64,000 nt of DNA, taken from contig JBFHER010000001.1 in NCBI GenBank assembly GCA_041584055.1, positions 1 through 64,000 of the forward strand, read 5' to 3'. This document shows, in pieces, positions 18,104 through 29,000 of the stretch. The stretch is from JBFHER01 sp041584055. Its GTDB lineage: Bacteria; Bacteroidota; Bacteroidia; Bacteroidales; UBA5342. The notes below the pieces were generated by a model. That model had not been told where the DNA came from. It worked only from the letters and a program-made list of their open reading frames with translations, and made no database searches. The translations under genes were made by a program, and so were the position numbers. How positions within the stretch are numbered: the stretch's first letter is position 1; every line of letters begins with the position of its first letter.

Positions 18104-21100
18104 ATGAAACATTTACTGTTGCTATTATGCATGGCAGCTTTTGCTACCCAGATGAATGCCCAAAACCATATTGTACGTGGTAAGGTAAGTGATGCATCGG
18201 GTGGGATTATTGGGGCTACCGTTGTTGAACTTGATGCCAACGAAAGGATTATAACTGGTACAATTACAAATATTGATGGTGATTATACAATACAGGTTTC
18301 CAATCCTGATGCAACCATTCAGTTTAGCTTTATTGGTTATAAAACCGTGATTGAACCTGTGAAGGGGAGGTCTACGATTGACATGACCATAGTGCCAAAT
18401 GAAATCACCATGAAAGAATTTGTTGTTACTGCAGTTGCCAGTGCTCAGGCCATAACAGGTGTCAACACCAGAGATCAAACCGGCTCATCAACCCTTGTTA
18501 AAATGGAAGGAGTACAAAGTACAACAGTGTCAAATATTGGGGATGCACTGCAAGGACAGGTGGCTGGTCTCGACATTGTTGGCGGAGGTAGCCCGGGGAG
18601 TGGCTCAAGCATCGTTATACGTGGTCTGGGGAGCTTGAGTGGAAGTAACCCGCTTGTTGTTGTTGATGGTATTATTCAGAGAGTTAGTACCAGTGATCTC
18701 GATTTTGCCTCGGCGGATGAAGAGGACATAGGTATGCTTGTGAGCATTGCTCCTGAAGACATTAAATCAGTGCGTGTATTGAAAGATGCTGCCGAAACGG
18801 CTGTGTATGGGACACAAGGTGCCAATGGTGTTTTGGAGATTGAAACAAATAAAGGTATGAGAGGGAAAACCGTGTTTGATGCCAGTTATAAAAAATCATT
18901 GTCCTTTGAACCTCCTCGGATCCCAATGTTAAACGGAGATGAGTATGTAATGCTTCAACAGGAAATGTATCACAATCGCTATGGTGTAATTGATTTAACT
19001 CCTGAAATCTCAAATGATGTCGATTATCTCGATTATTATAATTATGCACAGAACACTGATTGGGTGGATGATATAACACGTCTCGGGCAGATTGATGACT
19101 TTGGGTTTAAGCTTTCAGGAGGTGGAGATAAAACATCTTATTATGCCTCTGTGAACTATCAAAACAATATAGGAACTGTTAAAAATACAGCCAATAGACG
19201 TTTTACAACACGTGTTAACCTCGGTTATAAAATATCAAACAAGTTGAATCTGAATACAACCATCAGTTATGTGAATATGTATAAGGATGACAACTGGTCA
19301 AGCGAAGGAAATGTTCGCTCCATGGCATATCGAAAAGCACCCAACATGGCCATTTACGAACACACCCCGGATGGTGTTAAAACCAACGAATTTTTTACCC
19401 CGATTGAAAACTATCAGGGCAATGGAATCGAAAACTTTAATCCCAGCGCGGTGGTTGCTTTAAGTGACAATGATCAGCAAAATAACGATTTTCAGACCAA
19501 CTTTACACTGAGGTATAACCCCAATGAGTGGCTGACAATGAGGCAAGTAATGTCCTTTCAGTTTCAGAATTCAAAGCGGCTCGAATTTTTGCCTTATACT
19601 GCCATTGGAGCTGTTTGGTTGGATTCCGAGAATAATTCATCCATGGAACGCAATTCTACCGGGACATTGTTGAGCTCACAAACCTATCTGAACTTTACTG
19701 CTTTAAAAAACAACACGCATGTTTTGAGTGGAATGCTTATGTTCGAAACCACCCAAAACAAAGATGAGTATATTCAAACGGCGACGGGGAGTGGGCCAAG
19801 TACAGCAATTACTGATCCTGCTGCCAGTCCGATGCGTTCAAGCCTCACCTCCGGTTCATCTGTTGTGAACACGGTTGGATTCCTGGGCAATCTGCACTAT
19901 AAATTATTAGATCGACATATTTTTCAGGTAAACATGAGAAGTGATGCAAGTTCGCGTTTTGGCACAAGTTCGCGATGGGGGTATTTCCCAAGTGTTTCTT
20001 ATGCCTGGCGTTTTTCTGGAGAACCTTTTCTGGATAATTGGCGCTTTCTTGATGACAGTAAGTTGCGTGTAAGTTACGGTCTGTCAGGTAACTCTGATGT
20101 GAAAGCTTACGATCGCCATGGTCTGTATGGATCTACCGGAAAAGGTGGATATATGGATTTGCAAAGCGTAATCCCAACGCAAGCACAACTCCAAAGACTG
20201 CAATGGGAAACAAAAACAACGCTTAATGTGGGGATTGATGTTTCTTTTTTTGAATATAGATTGAACGTGATTGGGGAGTACTATGATAATATCACAGAAA
20301 ATATTCTGTGGCCAAACTACAAACTCCCAAGTTCGGCTGGATTTACAACCCTTAAACAGTTTAACGATGGAAAAATTCAAAATTCAGGATTTGAGTTTAC
20401 TACTAATGTAACTGCAATCAAGCAGAAGAACCTTACAGTGAGTTTAAACTATAACATATTCTTCAATGAAAATAAATTCCTGAGTTTCCCATCTAACATT
20501 ATTGATGAGCAAACGGATATAAGTAATGGCAAATATCCAGTTAAAGCAGAAATAGGAAAACCTGTTGGCTCTTTCTTCGGTTTCCGTTATGAAGGCGTCT
20601 ATCCAACCACTGCCGATGCGGTTGCACACAATGCCGATGGTTCCGTAAAACTGGATCCATATGGAAAACCGATTCCAATGTTTTATGGCGGGCAAACTTC
20701 ATATAGGTTTGAGGGTGGCGATGCCAAATATCAGGATGTAAATTACGATGGGATCATTGATTTGAACGATGTTGTCTATCTAGGGGACTCAAATCCTGAT
20801 TTTGCCGGAGGATTTGGCTTTAATGTTGGATACAAAGGTTTACAATTGAATGCTCAATTCCTTTATCGATATGGCTACCAGATTGTTAACCAGGTGGCCT
20901 TGAATGCAGAAAGCATGTCAAATAAGGACAATCAAAGTATCGCAGTTCTAAATCGCTGGCGGGTTTCTGGTGATGATTATCCCAATATGATTCCGCGTGC
21001 TTATCAGGGGCATCCGGCTAATAACCTTGGCTCAGATCGCTACGTTGAAGATGCAAGTTTCCTGCGTCTGAACAATGTATCTCTGAATTACACATTCCCG

Positions 21101-21298
21101 TCAAGCTTCGTTAAAGCTATGAATGTTAGAAGTATGCGCGTGGGAATTCAGGCAAGAAAGCTATTTACCTTTACAAATTACACTGGGCAGGATCCCGAAG
21201 TACAAATGAAGCGAGAGGATGCCCTGTGGTTTGGAAAAGATACAGGAACCGTTCCTCCTCCAATCGTTACTGCACTCAACATCTCCGTGGGTTTCTAG
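18104..21298 (+). CDS. SusC-like TonB-dependent outer membrane transporter 1
   Basis: A 1064-residue transporter that imports oligosaccharides across the outer membrane with its SusD-like partner. A signal peptide (MKHLLLLLCMAAFATQMNAQ) is followed by a carboxypeptidase-regulatory-like domain (about 22-95, IVRGKVSDASGGIIGATV), the plug (VSNIGDALQGQVAGLDI, SIVIRGLGSL, PLVVVDG, VRVLKDAAETAVYGTQGANG) and a long beta-barrel ending in LNISVGF with the terminal aromatic expected for barrel assembly. The SusD-like gene follows after 49 bases. It is clearly different from the second SusC (26034-29183), so the two pairs probably take different fragments. Confidence 0.96.
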   Translation: MKHLLLLLCMAAFATQMNAQNHIVRGKVSDASGGIIGATVVELDANERIITGTITNIDGDYTIQVSNPDATIQFSFIGYKTVIEPVKGRSTIDMTIVPNEITMKEFVVTAVASAQAITGVNTRDQTGSSTLVKMEGVQSTTVSNIGDALQGQVAGLDIVGGGSPGSGSSIVIRGLGSLSGSNPLVVVDGIIQRVSTSDLDFASADEEDIGMLVSIAPEDIKSVRVLKDAAETAVYGTQGANGVLEIETNKGMRGKTVFDASYKKSLSFEPPRIPMLNGDEYVMLQQEMYHNRYGVIDLTPEISNDVDYLDYYNYAQNTDWVDDITRLGQIDDFGFKLSGGGDKTSYYASVNYQNNIGTVKNTANRRFTTRVNLGYKISNKLNLNTTISYVNMYKDDNWSSEGNVRSMAYRKAPNMAIYEHTPDGVKTNEFFTPIENYQGNGIENFNPSAVVALSDNDQQNNDFQTNFTLRYNPNEWLTMRQVMSFQFQNSKRLEFLPYTAIGAVWLDSENNSSMERNSTGTLLSSQTYLNFTALKNNTHVLSGMLMFETTQNKDEYIQTATGSGPSTAITDPAASPMRSSLTSGSSVVNTVGFLGNLHYKLLDRHIFQVNMRSDASSRFGTSSRWGYFPSVSYAWRFSGEPFLDNWRFLDDSKLRVSYGLSGNSDVKAYDRHGLYGSTGKGGYMDLQSVIPTQAQLQRLQWETKTTLNVGIDVSFFEYRLNVIGEYYDNITENILWPNYKLPSSAGFTTLKQFNDGKIQNSGFEFTTNVTAIKQKNLTVSLNYNIFFNENKFLSFPSNIIDEQTDISNGKYPVKAEIGKPVGSFFGFRYEGVYPTTADAVAHNADGSVKLDPYGKPIPMFYGGQTSYRFEGGDAKYQDVNYDGIIDLNDVVYLGDSNPDFAGGFGFNVGYKGLQLNAQFLYRYGYQIVNQVALNAESMSNKDNQSIAVLNRWRVSGDDYPNMIPRAYQGHPANNLGSDRYVEDASFLRLNNVSLNYTFPSSFVKAMNVRSMRVGIQARKLFTFTNYTGQDPEVQMKREDALWFGKDTGTVPPPIVTALNISVGF

Positions 21299-21347
21299 TT
21301 TTGGAGTTTATATTTTTAAGAGATTATAATTATCAATCATAACAATT

Positions 21348-22838
21348 ATGAAACAACAATTATCACGATACATAAGCATCAAAGCATCGATTTTAGTGAT
21401 CCTCTTTGGCGTATCATTATCATCGTGTGAGGATTTTTTAGATCAAAAACCGACGGATGGCTTAGTGCTTGAGGAATATTGGAAAAACAAAGAAGAAGTT
21501 CTTTCTACCCTCGGTGGTGCATACCAACTTTTTTCGGAGTTGGATTACCTGCTTTTCATTCATGGCGAGATACGGGGAGATATGTTGCAACCAAACGGTA
21601 CCAGAACAGGTGCTTCGGAAAGGGCAGTGATGTCTGCAAATATTGAAACAAATCAATGGTTTGCACGCTGGGATAATTTTTACAAAACAATTAATGTGTG
21701 CAATCATGTTATAGAATTAACCCCTGAGGTCGAGGACCCAACATTCACTGATTATCTCAAACAGCAGATGATATCTGAAGCTACCTTTTTACGAAGTCTT
21801 TGTTACTTTTATCTGGTCCGCGTCTGGAAAGATGTGCCTTTTGTAACGGAGCCAACCAAGACGGATGAAGGTGAGTTTTTTCCAGGTTTAACATCAGGTG
21901 AGGACATTCTTAAAAGTATAAAGGCGGATCTCATCGATATTCGTAATAAAATGCCTGATCATCCAAGCATAGAAAAATCAAAGTCGCGTGCCACTGCAGG
22001 TGCCGTAAATGCTTTATTGGCAGATATATCGTTGTGGAATTTTGAGTATGACGAGTGTATCAGCTACATCGATGCGGTTGAAAACAGTGGACAATACTTT
22101 TTATTGCCTGCAACCGAATGGTATCACAATTATAATCCTGGGTTCACCCTTGAGAATATTTTTGAAATCTTTTTTGATCAGCCAGCAGGACAGGGGAATA
22201 ATTTCGCCGACAGAACATATTCATCCTCTGCAGCAGGAATCTATTATTTCGCCAGTGATTATGCGCAGGAGATATTAAGTGTTGAAACAACAGAAGCAGG
22301 AGAATTAATCAGAGGGAATGGGTCATTATCAACGAACCATCAAATCTGGAAGTTTGCCGGAGCAATTGCCGATAAAAGCACCTTGCGCCCTTCAAACGCG
22401 AGTACCAGTGCTAATTTTATTGTGTATCGATTGGCAGATCTTTACCTCATGAAGGCAGAAGCATATTCTCAAAAGGAATCGCCGGATTTTCCCAGGGCAC
22501 TGGAGTATCTGAATGCAGTGAGAGTACGCTCAAACATGCAACCCTATGCCCAGTTTTCCAGGGCACAGGATTTTGAAGATGCCATTTTGTTGGAACGTGC
22601 AAAAGAATTAGCCTTCGAAGGTAAGCGTTGGTTCGACTTATTGCGGATGGGTAGAAGAAACGATTATGCCAGAAAAGAGAATCTTATCGAGATATTAATC
22701 CAGAATGTTCCTTCAACGCAGAAACTGGTGCTAAAATCGCGTTTGAGTGACCCAAATGGCTGGTATATGCCAATCCATAGCACCGAGATTGATAGAAATA
22801 AAAACTTGACGCAAAATCCATATTACGATGAAAATTAA
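21348..22838 (+). CDS. SusD-like surface glycan-binding lipoprotein 1
   Basis: A 496-residue RagB/SusD-family lipoprotein (SLSSC, C27), the lid and binding partner of the SusC just upstream. Typical features are the start CEDFLDQKPTDGLVLEEYW, an alpha-helical TPR-like N-terminal half (ATFLRSLCYFYLVRVW), FIVYRLADLYLMKAEAY and the C-terminal ERAKELAFEGKRWFDLLRMG. Its last 11 bases overlap the start of the next FAS1 gene, which indicates translational coupling. Confidence 0.95.
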   Translation: MKQQLSRYISIKASILVILFGVSLSSCEDFLDQKPTDGLVLEEYWKNKEEVLSTLGGAYQLFSELDYLLFIHGEIRGDMLQPNGTRTGASERAVMSANIETNQWFARWDNFYKTINVCNHVIELTPEVEDPTFTDYLKQQMISEATFLRSLCYFYLVRVWKDVPFVTEPTKTDEGEFFPGLTSGEDILKSIKADLIDIRNKMPDHPSIEKSKSRATAGAVNALLADISLWNFEYDECISYIDAVENSGQYFLLPATEWYHNYNPGFTLENIFEIFFDQPAGQGNNFADRTYSSSAAGIYYFASDYAQEILSVETTEAGELIRGNGSLSTNHQIWKFAGAIADKSTLRPSNASTSANFIVYRLADLYLMKAEAYSQKESPDFPRALEYLNAVRVRSNMQPYAQFSRAQDFEDAILLERAKELAFEGKRWFDLLRMGRRNDYARKENLIEILIQNVPSTQKLVLKSRLSDPNGWYMPIHSTEIDRNKNLTQNPYYDEN

Positions 22839-24408
22839 TAGAAATTATTTCAACAGGAAGTTGATATATGTCTTTTGGGTAGCGTTATTCGGCCTTGTGT
22901 CATGCAATAACGATGATGAAGCAGATGTTCTTTTTACAGGTGATTCGTACCAAAATATCATGCAATACATTGAAGAAAATCAAGACTATAGTTCTTTTAC
23001 TAAGATTGTGTATGCCGGAAAAATGGTGGATGCCTTAAGTGCTTATAATAGCAACGGAGGTGTAGGCTATACTTTGTTCTTACCAACGAACGAGGCGATC
23101 ACAAAATTTATTAGCGAAAGTGATCGATATACATCTTTTGAAGCATTGCTGGCGGATACCGAATATGCTGCAGAGATTGTTCGTTATCACCTGGTGAACG
23201 GAAATACGCCTTCCAAAGACTTTCCAAATGGAGCACTTGAGAGTAAAACAATTTCAAATTATTTCTTAACAATAACCTTCAGAGAGGAAAATGGGGTAAT
23301 ATCCTTTGCAGTGAACGATGTTTCGAAGGTGTTAACGACCGATATTGTTCTTGACAATGGTACAATCCATACAATCGATAAGATGCTGACACCAGTTGTT
23401 TTTACATCCTTTCAGTGGATTGAGCAAGGCAGCGATTTCAGTATTTTTTCTGAATTATTAAAAAAATGTGGTTTGGAAGATACTTTAAATGCCTTTGAAT
23501 TAGATGAATTAGGGCGTGAAATCTACTCAGAATATACCTTGATGGCCGAATCAAATTCACTTTATGAAAGTAAAGGAATTTCATCATTCGACGATTTAAT
23601 CCATGCCATTGATCCTGCAGCGACTGCGTCGCAGGATTTTACAAGCTTATCGAATGCAATTAATAAATACGCGCGCTATCACATATTGGAAAAAAGTGTG
23701 TTCCTTGATGAGTTTGCCACTGAAGTGTACAATACTTATGGTGAGCTTCCGCTGTCAGTTGATCTGGATGATATTCTAAAAGTGAATACTGGCGTCATGG
23801 TATTTGATACAATCATTGGTGCCGGAGATACGGTCCTTGTAAATTACTTGCAAATCAATACAGAAGAAAGCAACATTGTTACGCGAAGCGGTGCGATTCA
23901 TCAATTAGATCAGCTTTTGTTTCCTTATCTGCCCGGCCGAAAAACGGTGACATATCAGTTTTACGAAGAGCCGGTGATTAATGGTTTAAAAGACATTGAA
24001 GGCAATCATACAATCAGCGATGATGACCTGGAATTTATCAGTTTAATTGGGATAAAGAATTTAACCTTTGTGAAATCACCCACAGAAATTACAGGGAACT
24101 CCAATAATGACTACATTGAACTATCAGGCGACGTGGATTTCAGTTTTGTTACACCAAAGATTTTGGCAGGACGGTATACTTTAAAAATCGTAATTCAACG
24201 CGGCTATTCATACCTGGCAAATGTACAGACGTATGTGGATGGAAAAAAGGTAGGCGTCGTGCTTGATCCAACAACGGATACCCGGGTATTTAGAACGTTT
24301 CCACTGGGGACCGTGGAATTCTCCGATTTTAGCACTCATACAGTTAAAATAAGGACCATTATTCCAGGTCGTGTACTTTTAGACCGCATCATATTTGAAC
24401 CAATTTAA
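22828..24408 (+). CDS. Fasciclin (FAS1) domain lipoprotein 2 with beta-sandwich C-terminus
   Basis: A 526-residue lipoprotein (FGLVSC, C26). The N-terminal FAS1 domain (about 45-190) shows YTLFLPTNEAITKFI and RYHLVNGN ... TIHTIDKML. A second FAS1-like unit (about 195-370) shows FSIFSELLKKCGLEDTL, YARYHILEKSV and AIHQLDQLLFPYL. The last 130 or so residues are beta-rich and end in RVLLDRIIFEPI, a pattern like the ends of CBM6/CBM35-type sandwiches, so glycan binding is an attractive inference. The start overlaps the SusD-like gene by 11 bases (ATG inside its last codons), and the next FAS1 gene follows after 36 bases, so all belong to one operon. Confidence 0.88.
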   Translation: MKINRNYFNRKLIYVFWVALFGLVSCNNDDEADVLFTGDSYQNIMQYIEENQDYSSFTKIVYAGKMVDALSAYNSNGGVGYTLFLPTNEAITKFISESDRYTSFEALLADTEYAAEIVRYHLVNGNTPSKDFPNGALESKTISNYFLTITFREENGVISFAVNDVSKVLTTDIVLDNGTIHTIDKMLTPVVFTSFQWIEQGSDFSIFSELLKKCGLEDTLNAFELDELGREIYSEYTLMAESNSLYESKGISSFDDLIHAIDPAATASQDFTSLSNAINKYARYHILEKSVFLDEFATEVYNTYGELPLSVDLDDILKVNTGVMVFDTIIGAGDTVLVNYLQINTEESNIVTRSGAIHQLDQLLFPYLPGRKTVTYQFYEEPVINGLKDIEGNHTISDDDLEFISLIGIKNLTFVKSPTEITGNSNNDYIELSGDVDFSFVTPKILAGRYTLKIVIQRGYSYLANVQTYVDGKKVGVVLDPTTDTRVFRTFPLGTVEFSDFSTHTVKIRTIIPGRVLLDRIIFEPI

Positions 24409-24444
24409 TGTCAAAGCAATAGAATCAAAAAAACAAGCAATCAT

Positions 24445-25998
24445 ATGATTAATAAAATAAGTTTATTTCTACTGTTGTCCATCCTGTTTTTTTCGTGTCA
24501 GGAAGAAATTGATGAATACTATTATGAGGGGACAGAAGCTTCTGTTGATACTGATATTTTGACCTTGTTGAAAGAGAAGCCGGAATATTCTGAGTTTGTG
24601 TCTCTTTTGGAACAGTTTAGGGTTGACACTTTGCTTGAGCAGGGAAAGATCTTCACATTCTTTGTGCCTAACAACAGTGCCATGGAAACCATGGAGAACG
24701 GCACATTGGGGGATAAAGAGTTAGTTGAATACCTGATCACAGAATCCTATGTAAATCTGAATCAAATTGTTGGTCAGAATAAAATACAAACACAGGGGGG
24801 AAAGTTTGCGCTTATTCAGCAAGTAGGAGGGGCTAGCTATACATTTGATGGAATTGCCATCGTAAATGGAGGACCTTTAACCAATAACGGACGTTACTAT
24901 GAAATTGCAAAGGTTGCGGAACCAAAGCCAAGTTTGTATCAATACATTGCGGCAACAAACGATTTCTATCGTTCTTACCTGGATTCCAGAGATTCCATCT
25001 ACCTTGACAAAGAGTTGAGTACGCCCATTGGTTATACGAATGATGGTTTAACCATTTACGATACGGTGCTGACAACAGTTAATTTGTTTGAGGAATTCTA
25101 TTTCCCTGTTTCGGAAGAGTTCAGAGACTACAAAGCAACAATGCTTTTATTTACTCAGGAGCAATACGACAATGCTCTTGAAATTGTGGCTAACGCGTTA
25201 AACATCCCTCTGGGAAACATCCCCGGCATTTGGCAAAATGAGGTGTTAATGCCTTACCTGCTGGAACAGAGCGTGTTTAGAAATTCACTTCCCTACTCTG
25301 CATTTTCAAAGGGGCGGGCTAAAAACATTCTTGGGGATAGTGTGGATGTAAATCCGCAGAATATTACGTTTGAATCTTTTGAATGTAGCAATGGGAGAGC
25401 ATATAACTTTATTGACTTTCAAGTGCCTGAATTTCTGTATAAAGTAAACGATTCCATCGCGATGTCATCACTTTTATACAATAAAGGTTCCGACCTTTGG
25501 GGATGGAATGATGATGTGACCGTAACCGGCCAGACATTTAATCCGCTTCGTGTTGCAAATGCCAATTCTATCTTTGGTAGTACCTTACTGATTGATATGG
25601 GTAAAAGCTTTAACGGAAATTTCTCATTTGCATATACCCACAAGAATATATTCCCGGCAACGTACAAGTTAACGATACGCGCCAATGTTAGTAAAACAGG
25701 TATTTATAATATTTATGTTAATGGCAAACACTATCCTGTGGATATTAATGATGGCAAAGGTCCGCAGTACGATTTTGATTTCTTTAACCTTAGGTCCGGG
25801 GTTGTTAGCCCTGTGACAAACAAGTATTACCCTTTCGAAAACAACTTCTGTAAGTTTGATATTTTAGTAGATAACATAACAGAATTTGGGGATGTTGAGG
25901 TTAAACTTGATTATGTTAAGCCCAGTCAACGAAACAGTAATAATTGCGGTCTCAATATCGATTTTATTTCTCTGGAATATTTAAATAACGGTAATTAA
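24445..25998 (+). CDS. Fasciclin (FAS1) domain lipoprotein 3 with beta-sandwich C-terminus
   Basis: A 517-residue lipoprotein (LFFSC, C18). FAS1 hallmarks are PEYSEFVSLLEQFRVDTLL and FTFFVPNNSAMETM in the first 110 residues. A second, weaker unit follows (about 165-320). The C-terminal 160 or so residues form a beta-rich domain (YKLTIRANVSKTGIYNIYVNG ... NIDFISLEYL) resembling carbohydrate-binding sandwiches. It shares domain order with FAS1 protein 2 and lies directly before the second SusC-like gene (35-base gap). It is probably an outer-surface accessory protein of that transporter. Confidence 0.86.
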   Translation: MINKISLFLLLSILFFSCQEEIDEYYYEGTEASVDTDILTLLKEKPEYSEFVSLLEQFRVDTLLEQGKIFTFFVPNNSAMETMENGTLGDKELVEYLITESYVNLNQIVGQNKIQTQGGKFALIQQVGGASYTFDGIAIVNGGPLTNNGRYYEIAKVAEPKPSLYQYIAATNDFYRSYLDSRDSIYLDKELSTPIGYTNDGLTIYDTVLTTVNLFEEFYFPVSEEFRDYKATMLLFTQEQYDNALEIVANALNIPLGNIPGIWQNEVLMPYLLEQSVFRNSLPYSAFSKGRAKNILGDSVDVNPQNITFESFECSNGRAYNFIDFQVPEFLYKVNDSIAMSSLLYNKGSDLWGWNDDVTVTGQTFNPLRVANANSIFGSTLLIDMGKSFNGNFSFAYTHKNIFPATYKLTIRANVSKTGIYNIYVNGKHYPVDINDGKGPQYDFDFFNLRSGVVSPVTNKYYPFENNFCKFDILVDNITEFGDVEVKLDYVKPSQRNSNNCGLNIDFISLEYLNNGN

Positions 25999-26033
25999 TA
26001 AGTTCTTTTTAAGGAACACAATAATAGTATAAC

Positions 26034-29000
26034 ATGAACAGACTATTAACCAAATTTGCTTTCGTAATACTAACCTTATTTTTGACCTTACCCGGCTTTG
26101 GGCAAAGTACAAAAATGATTTCAGGACTTGTTTTGAATGATGCCAAACAGCCTGTAAGTCAGGTAACCATTAATATTCCCGGTTCAAAACCAGTGTACAC
26201 CGGAGAGGATGGTGTGTTTTCGATCCCACGGGTCGATAAAAAGGAATGGCTTTTTGTAACTCCGCTCGAAGGAGAAGGGTACAACCCGAAGAAAATCCTC
26301 TTAATCGACCAGGAACAAATTACGATATATCTGACAAGCAGTGATATAGAGTCACCCTATGCAGAAGTACTTACACCGCTGGATAATAAAACAAGTCGGG
26401 ACATCATCTCTTCTTTTAATGTTTTAGAGCCTGACAAATTCGTAAATATGCCTTATACATCCACCGAACAATACCTGCAGGGTAATGTTTCAGGTACTTT
26501 TGTTACCCAATCATCAGGCATGCCTGGCAGTGGGGCAAGTGTGAATATTCGTGGCTATTCGTCTTTTCTTTCAAATAACCAACCTTTGTATATCATCGAT
26601 GGTTTACCAATTGAAAACAGCAATATTTACGATGGTTTACTTGAAGGTGTTAATTTCAGTCCCATTTCAACTCTTGATCCACTGGATGTTTCTGAAATTA
26701 CAGTTTTGAAAGATGCTGCTGCTACTGCGTTGTATGGTGCGAAAGGGGCCAATGGTGTGGTGATTATCAAAACACTGGAGCCAAAAGAAACAAAAACAAC
26801 AATTAATTTTCTATACCGAACAGGCCTATCGTTAGCCCCGGAGCAGCTTCCTCAGCTCAATGCCAAAGCTTATAAAACCCTAGCGAATGAAATGCTATTT
26901 TCAAGCGGGATGGCAGAAGAAGAATACAAGGACAGCTATCCTGGTTTATTTTTAACCTCTGCTGATAATGATTTTATTCGTTACAATCACAACAAAAACT
27001 GGCAGGATGAAGTCTTTAATAATGCGGTAATGAACAATGTGCGTTTCTCTATAAAGGGAGGGGATGCTATTGCTAAATATGGTTTATCTGTTGGGTATTT
27101 AAAGAACAACGGCATTGTAAAAAATACCTCGTACGATCGCTTGAATATCCGACTGATTGGTGCTTTTGACATATTCTCATGGTTAAAAATGGATGTGGCT
27201 TCAAACTTAACAACCAGTACGTCATTCCTCGAAGAATCAGGTCTGTCTCCTGTAACCAATCCCCTGTTATCAGCTTTGTGGAAGAGCCCGATGTTAAATC
27301 CCTACGAGTATGATGATGATGGCAATCTTTTAAAAATAATTGACGAAGTGGATCAATTGGGAACATCCAATCCCACAGCAATTGTTGATTTGTCTGAAGC
27401 GCGCTCGAAGAATTATAGGTTTATGACCTCCGTAAATTTAACTGGTGAAATTACAGAAAGTCTTCGGTTTACATCACTCATTGGTTTAAACTCTAGCAAT
27501 ACAAAAGAATCGTTGTTTATTCCTGACAGAGGTTTTGACCTGCTGTACGATGGTGAGGTGTTTAATGAATCCAAAGGGCAGAACAATTCATTGTTTACCT
27601 TTTACAACGACAACCGAATTTTTTATAATAAAGCCATAAATCGGGTGCATGCCCTGTATGGAGCAATAGGCCTGAGGTGGCAAACGAATCAGTACGATCA
27701 GGATTACGGCATTGCAAGAAATACATCAAGTGACTATTTTACAAATCTAAATCGCGGGACCAATTTGTTAAATATAATTGGAGGAAATAATCGTGCCTGG
27801 AACTGGGGTGCCCTTTATTCCAATTTATCCTATGCATATGCTGACAAATACTTAGTTTCTGCAATCTTATCTTCTGACATTTCTTCACGCGTTGGTAAAA
27901 ATGCGGCTAATACCTTAAAAGTTGGGGATATGCCTGTTGGGATTTTTTATTCTTTGGCCGGAGCCTGGCGTATTTCTAACGAAAAGTTCTTTGCTGATGT
28001 TGATGCCATTGAGGAAGTAAAATTACGCGCTTCCTATGGTGTTACCGGAAATGATGATGTTGGTGAAGTGAATAGCTTTTCCCATTATCTTGTAAGTCAA
28101 TATCGGGATGCATCCGTATTGATCCCCGGTGGTCTGGCCAATGATGAATTAACGTTCCAAACAAAAAAACAGTTTAATATAGGCCTGGATTTTAGTGTTC
28201 TGGCAAACCGGCTTCACTTTACGGTGAATTACTTTGATAATAAAAATGATAATGTGGTCATCATGGAACTTCAGAACAGTTACCTGGGCTACGATACATA
28301 CCCCACAAATTCTGCATCTTTTTTTACAACAGGATTTGAAACAGAAGCATTTTGGCGTGTTGTGAGTCATACCGATTTTTCATTTGACCTTGGTCTAAAC
28401 GTTTCTAAATACAGTACGATCATCGATCAGATTGCTTCGGGACAGCAAATTGTGGATGCTCCCGGGCAGATGCAAATTATTAACCGTGTTGGTGAGCCGA
28501 TCAACAGCTTTTATGGGTATCGCTTCAAAGGGGTATATGCAACTTCTCAAGAAGCAAACGAAGCAAATATGTACAATTTTAGAAAGTTGCCTTATAGAGC
28601 CGGAGATGCGATTTATGAAAATGTTCCAGATGAAAATGGAAACCTTGATAATGTTATTGATAAGAATGACAAGCAGGTGCTTGGTTCTTTTGAGCCTGAT
28701 TTATTTGGAGGCTTCTTCATGAATGCCCGCTATAGAAATATTAGTCTGAATGTGTTTTTTCAGGGCGTTTATGGAAATGAAGTTTATAATTATTTGAGAC
28801 AGCAAAATGAAAGCATGACAGGTCTCGAAAATCAGAGCATTAAAACCTTGCAACGTTGGCAGTATGAAGGTCAGCAAACAATGGTTCCTCAGGCAACCTG
28901 GGGTGACCCTATGGGAAACAGCGATTTTTCTGACAGGTGGATTGAGGATGGTTCATATTTACGATTGAAAAATTTAACCTTAAGCTACGATGTTAATCGA

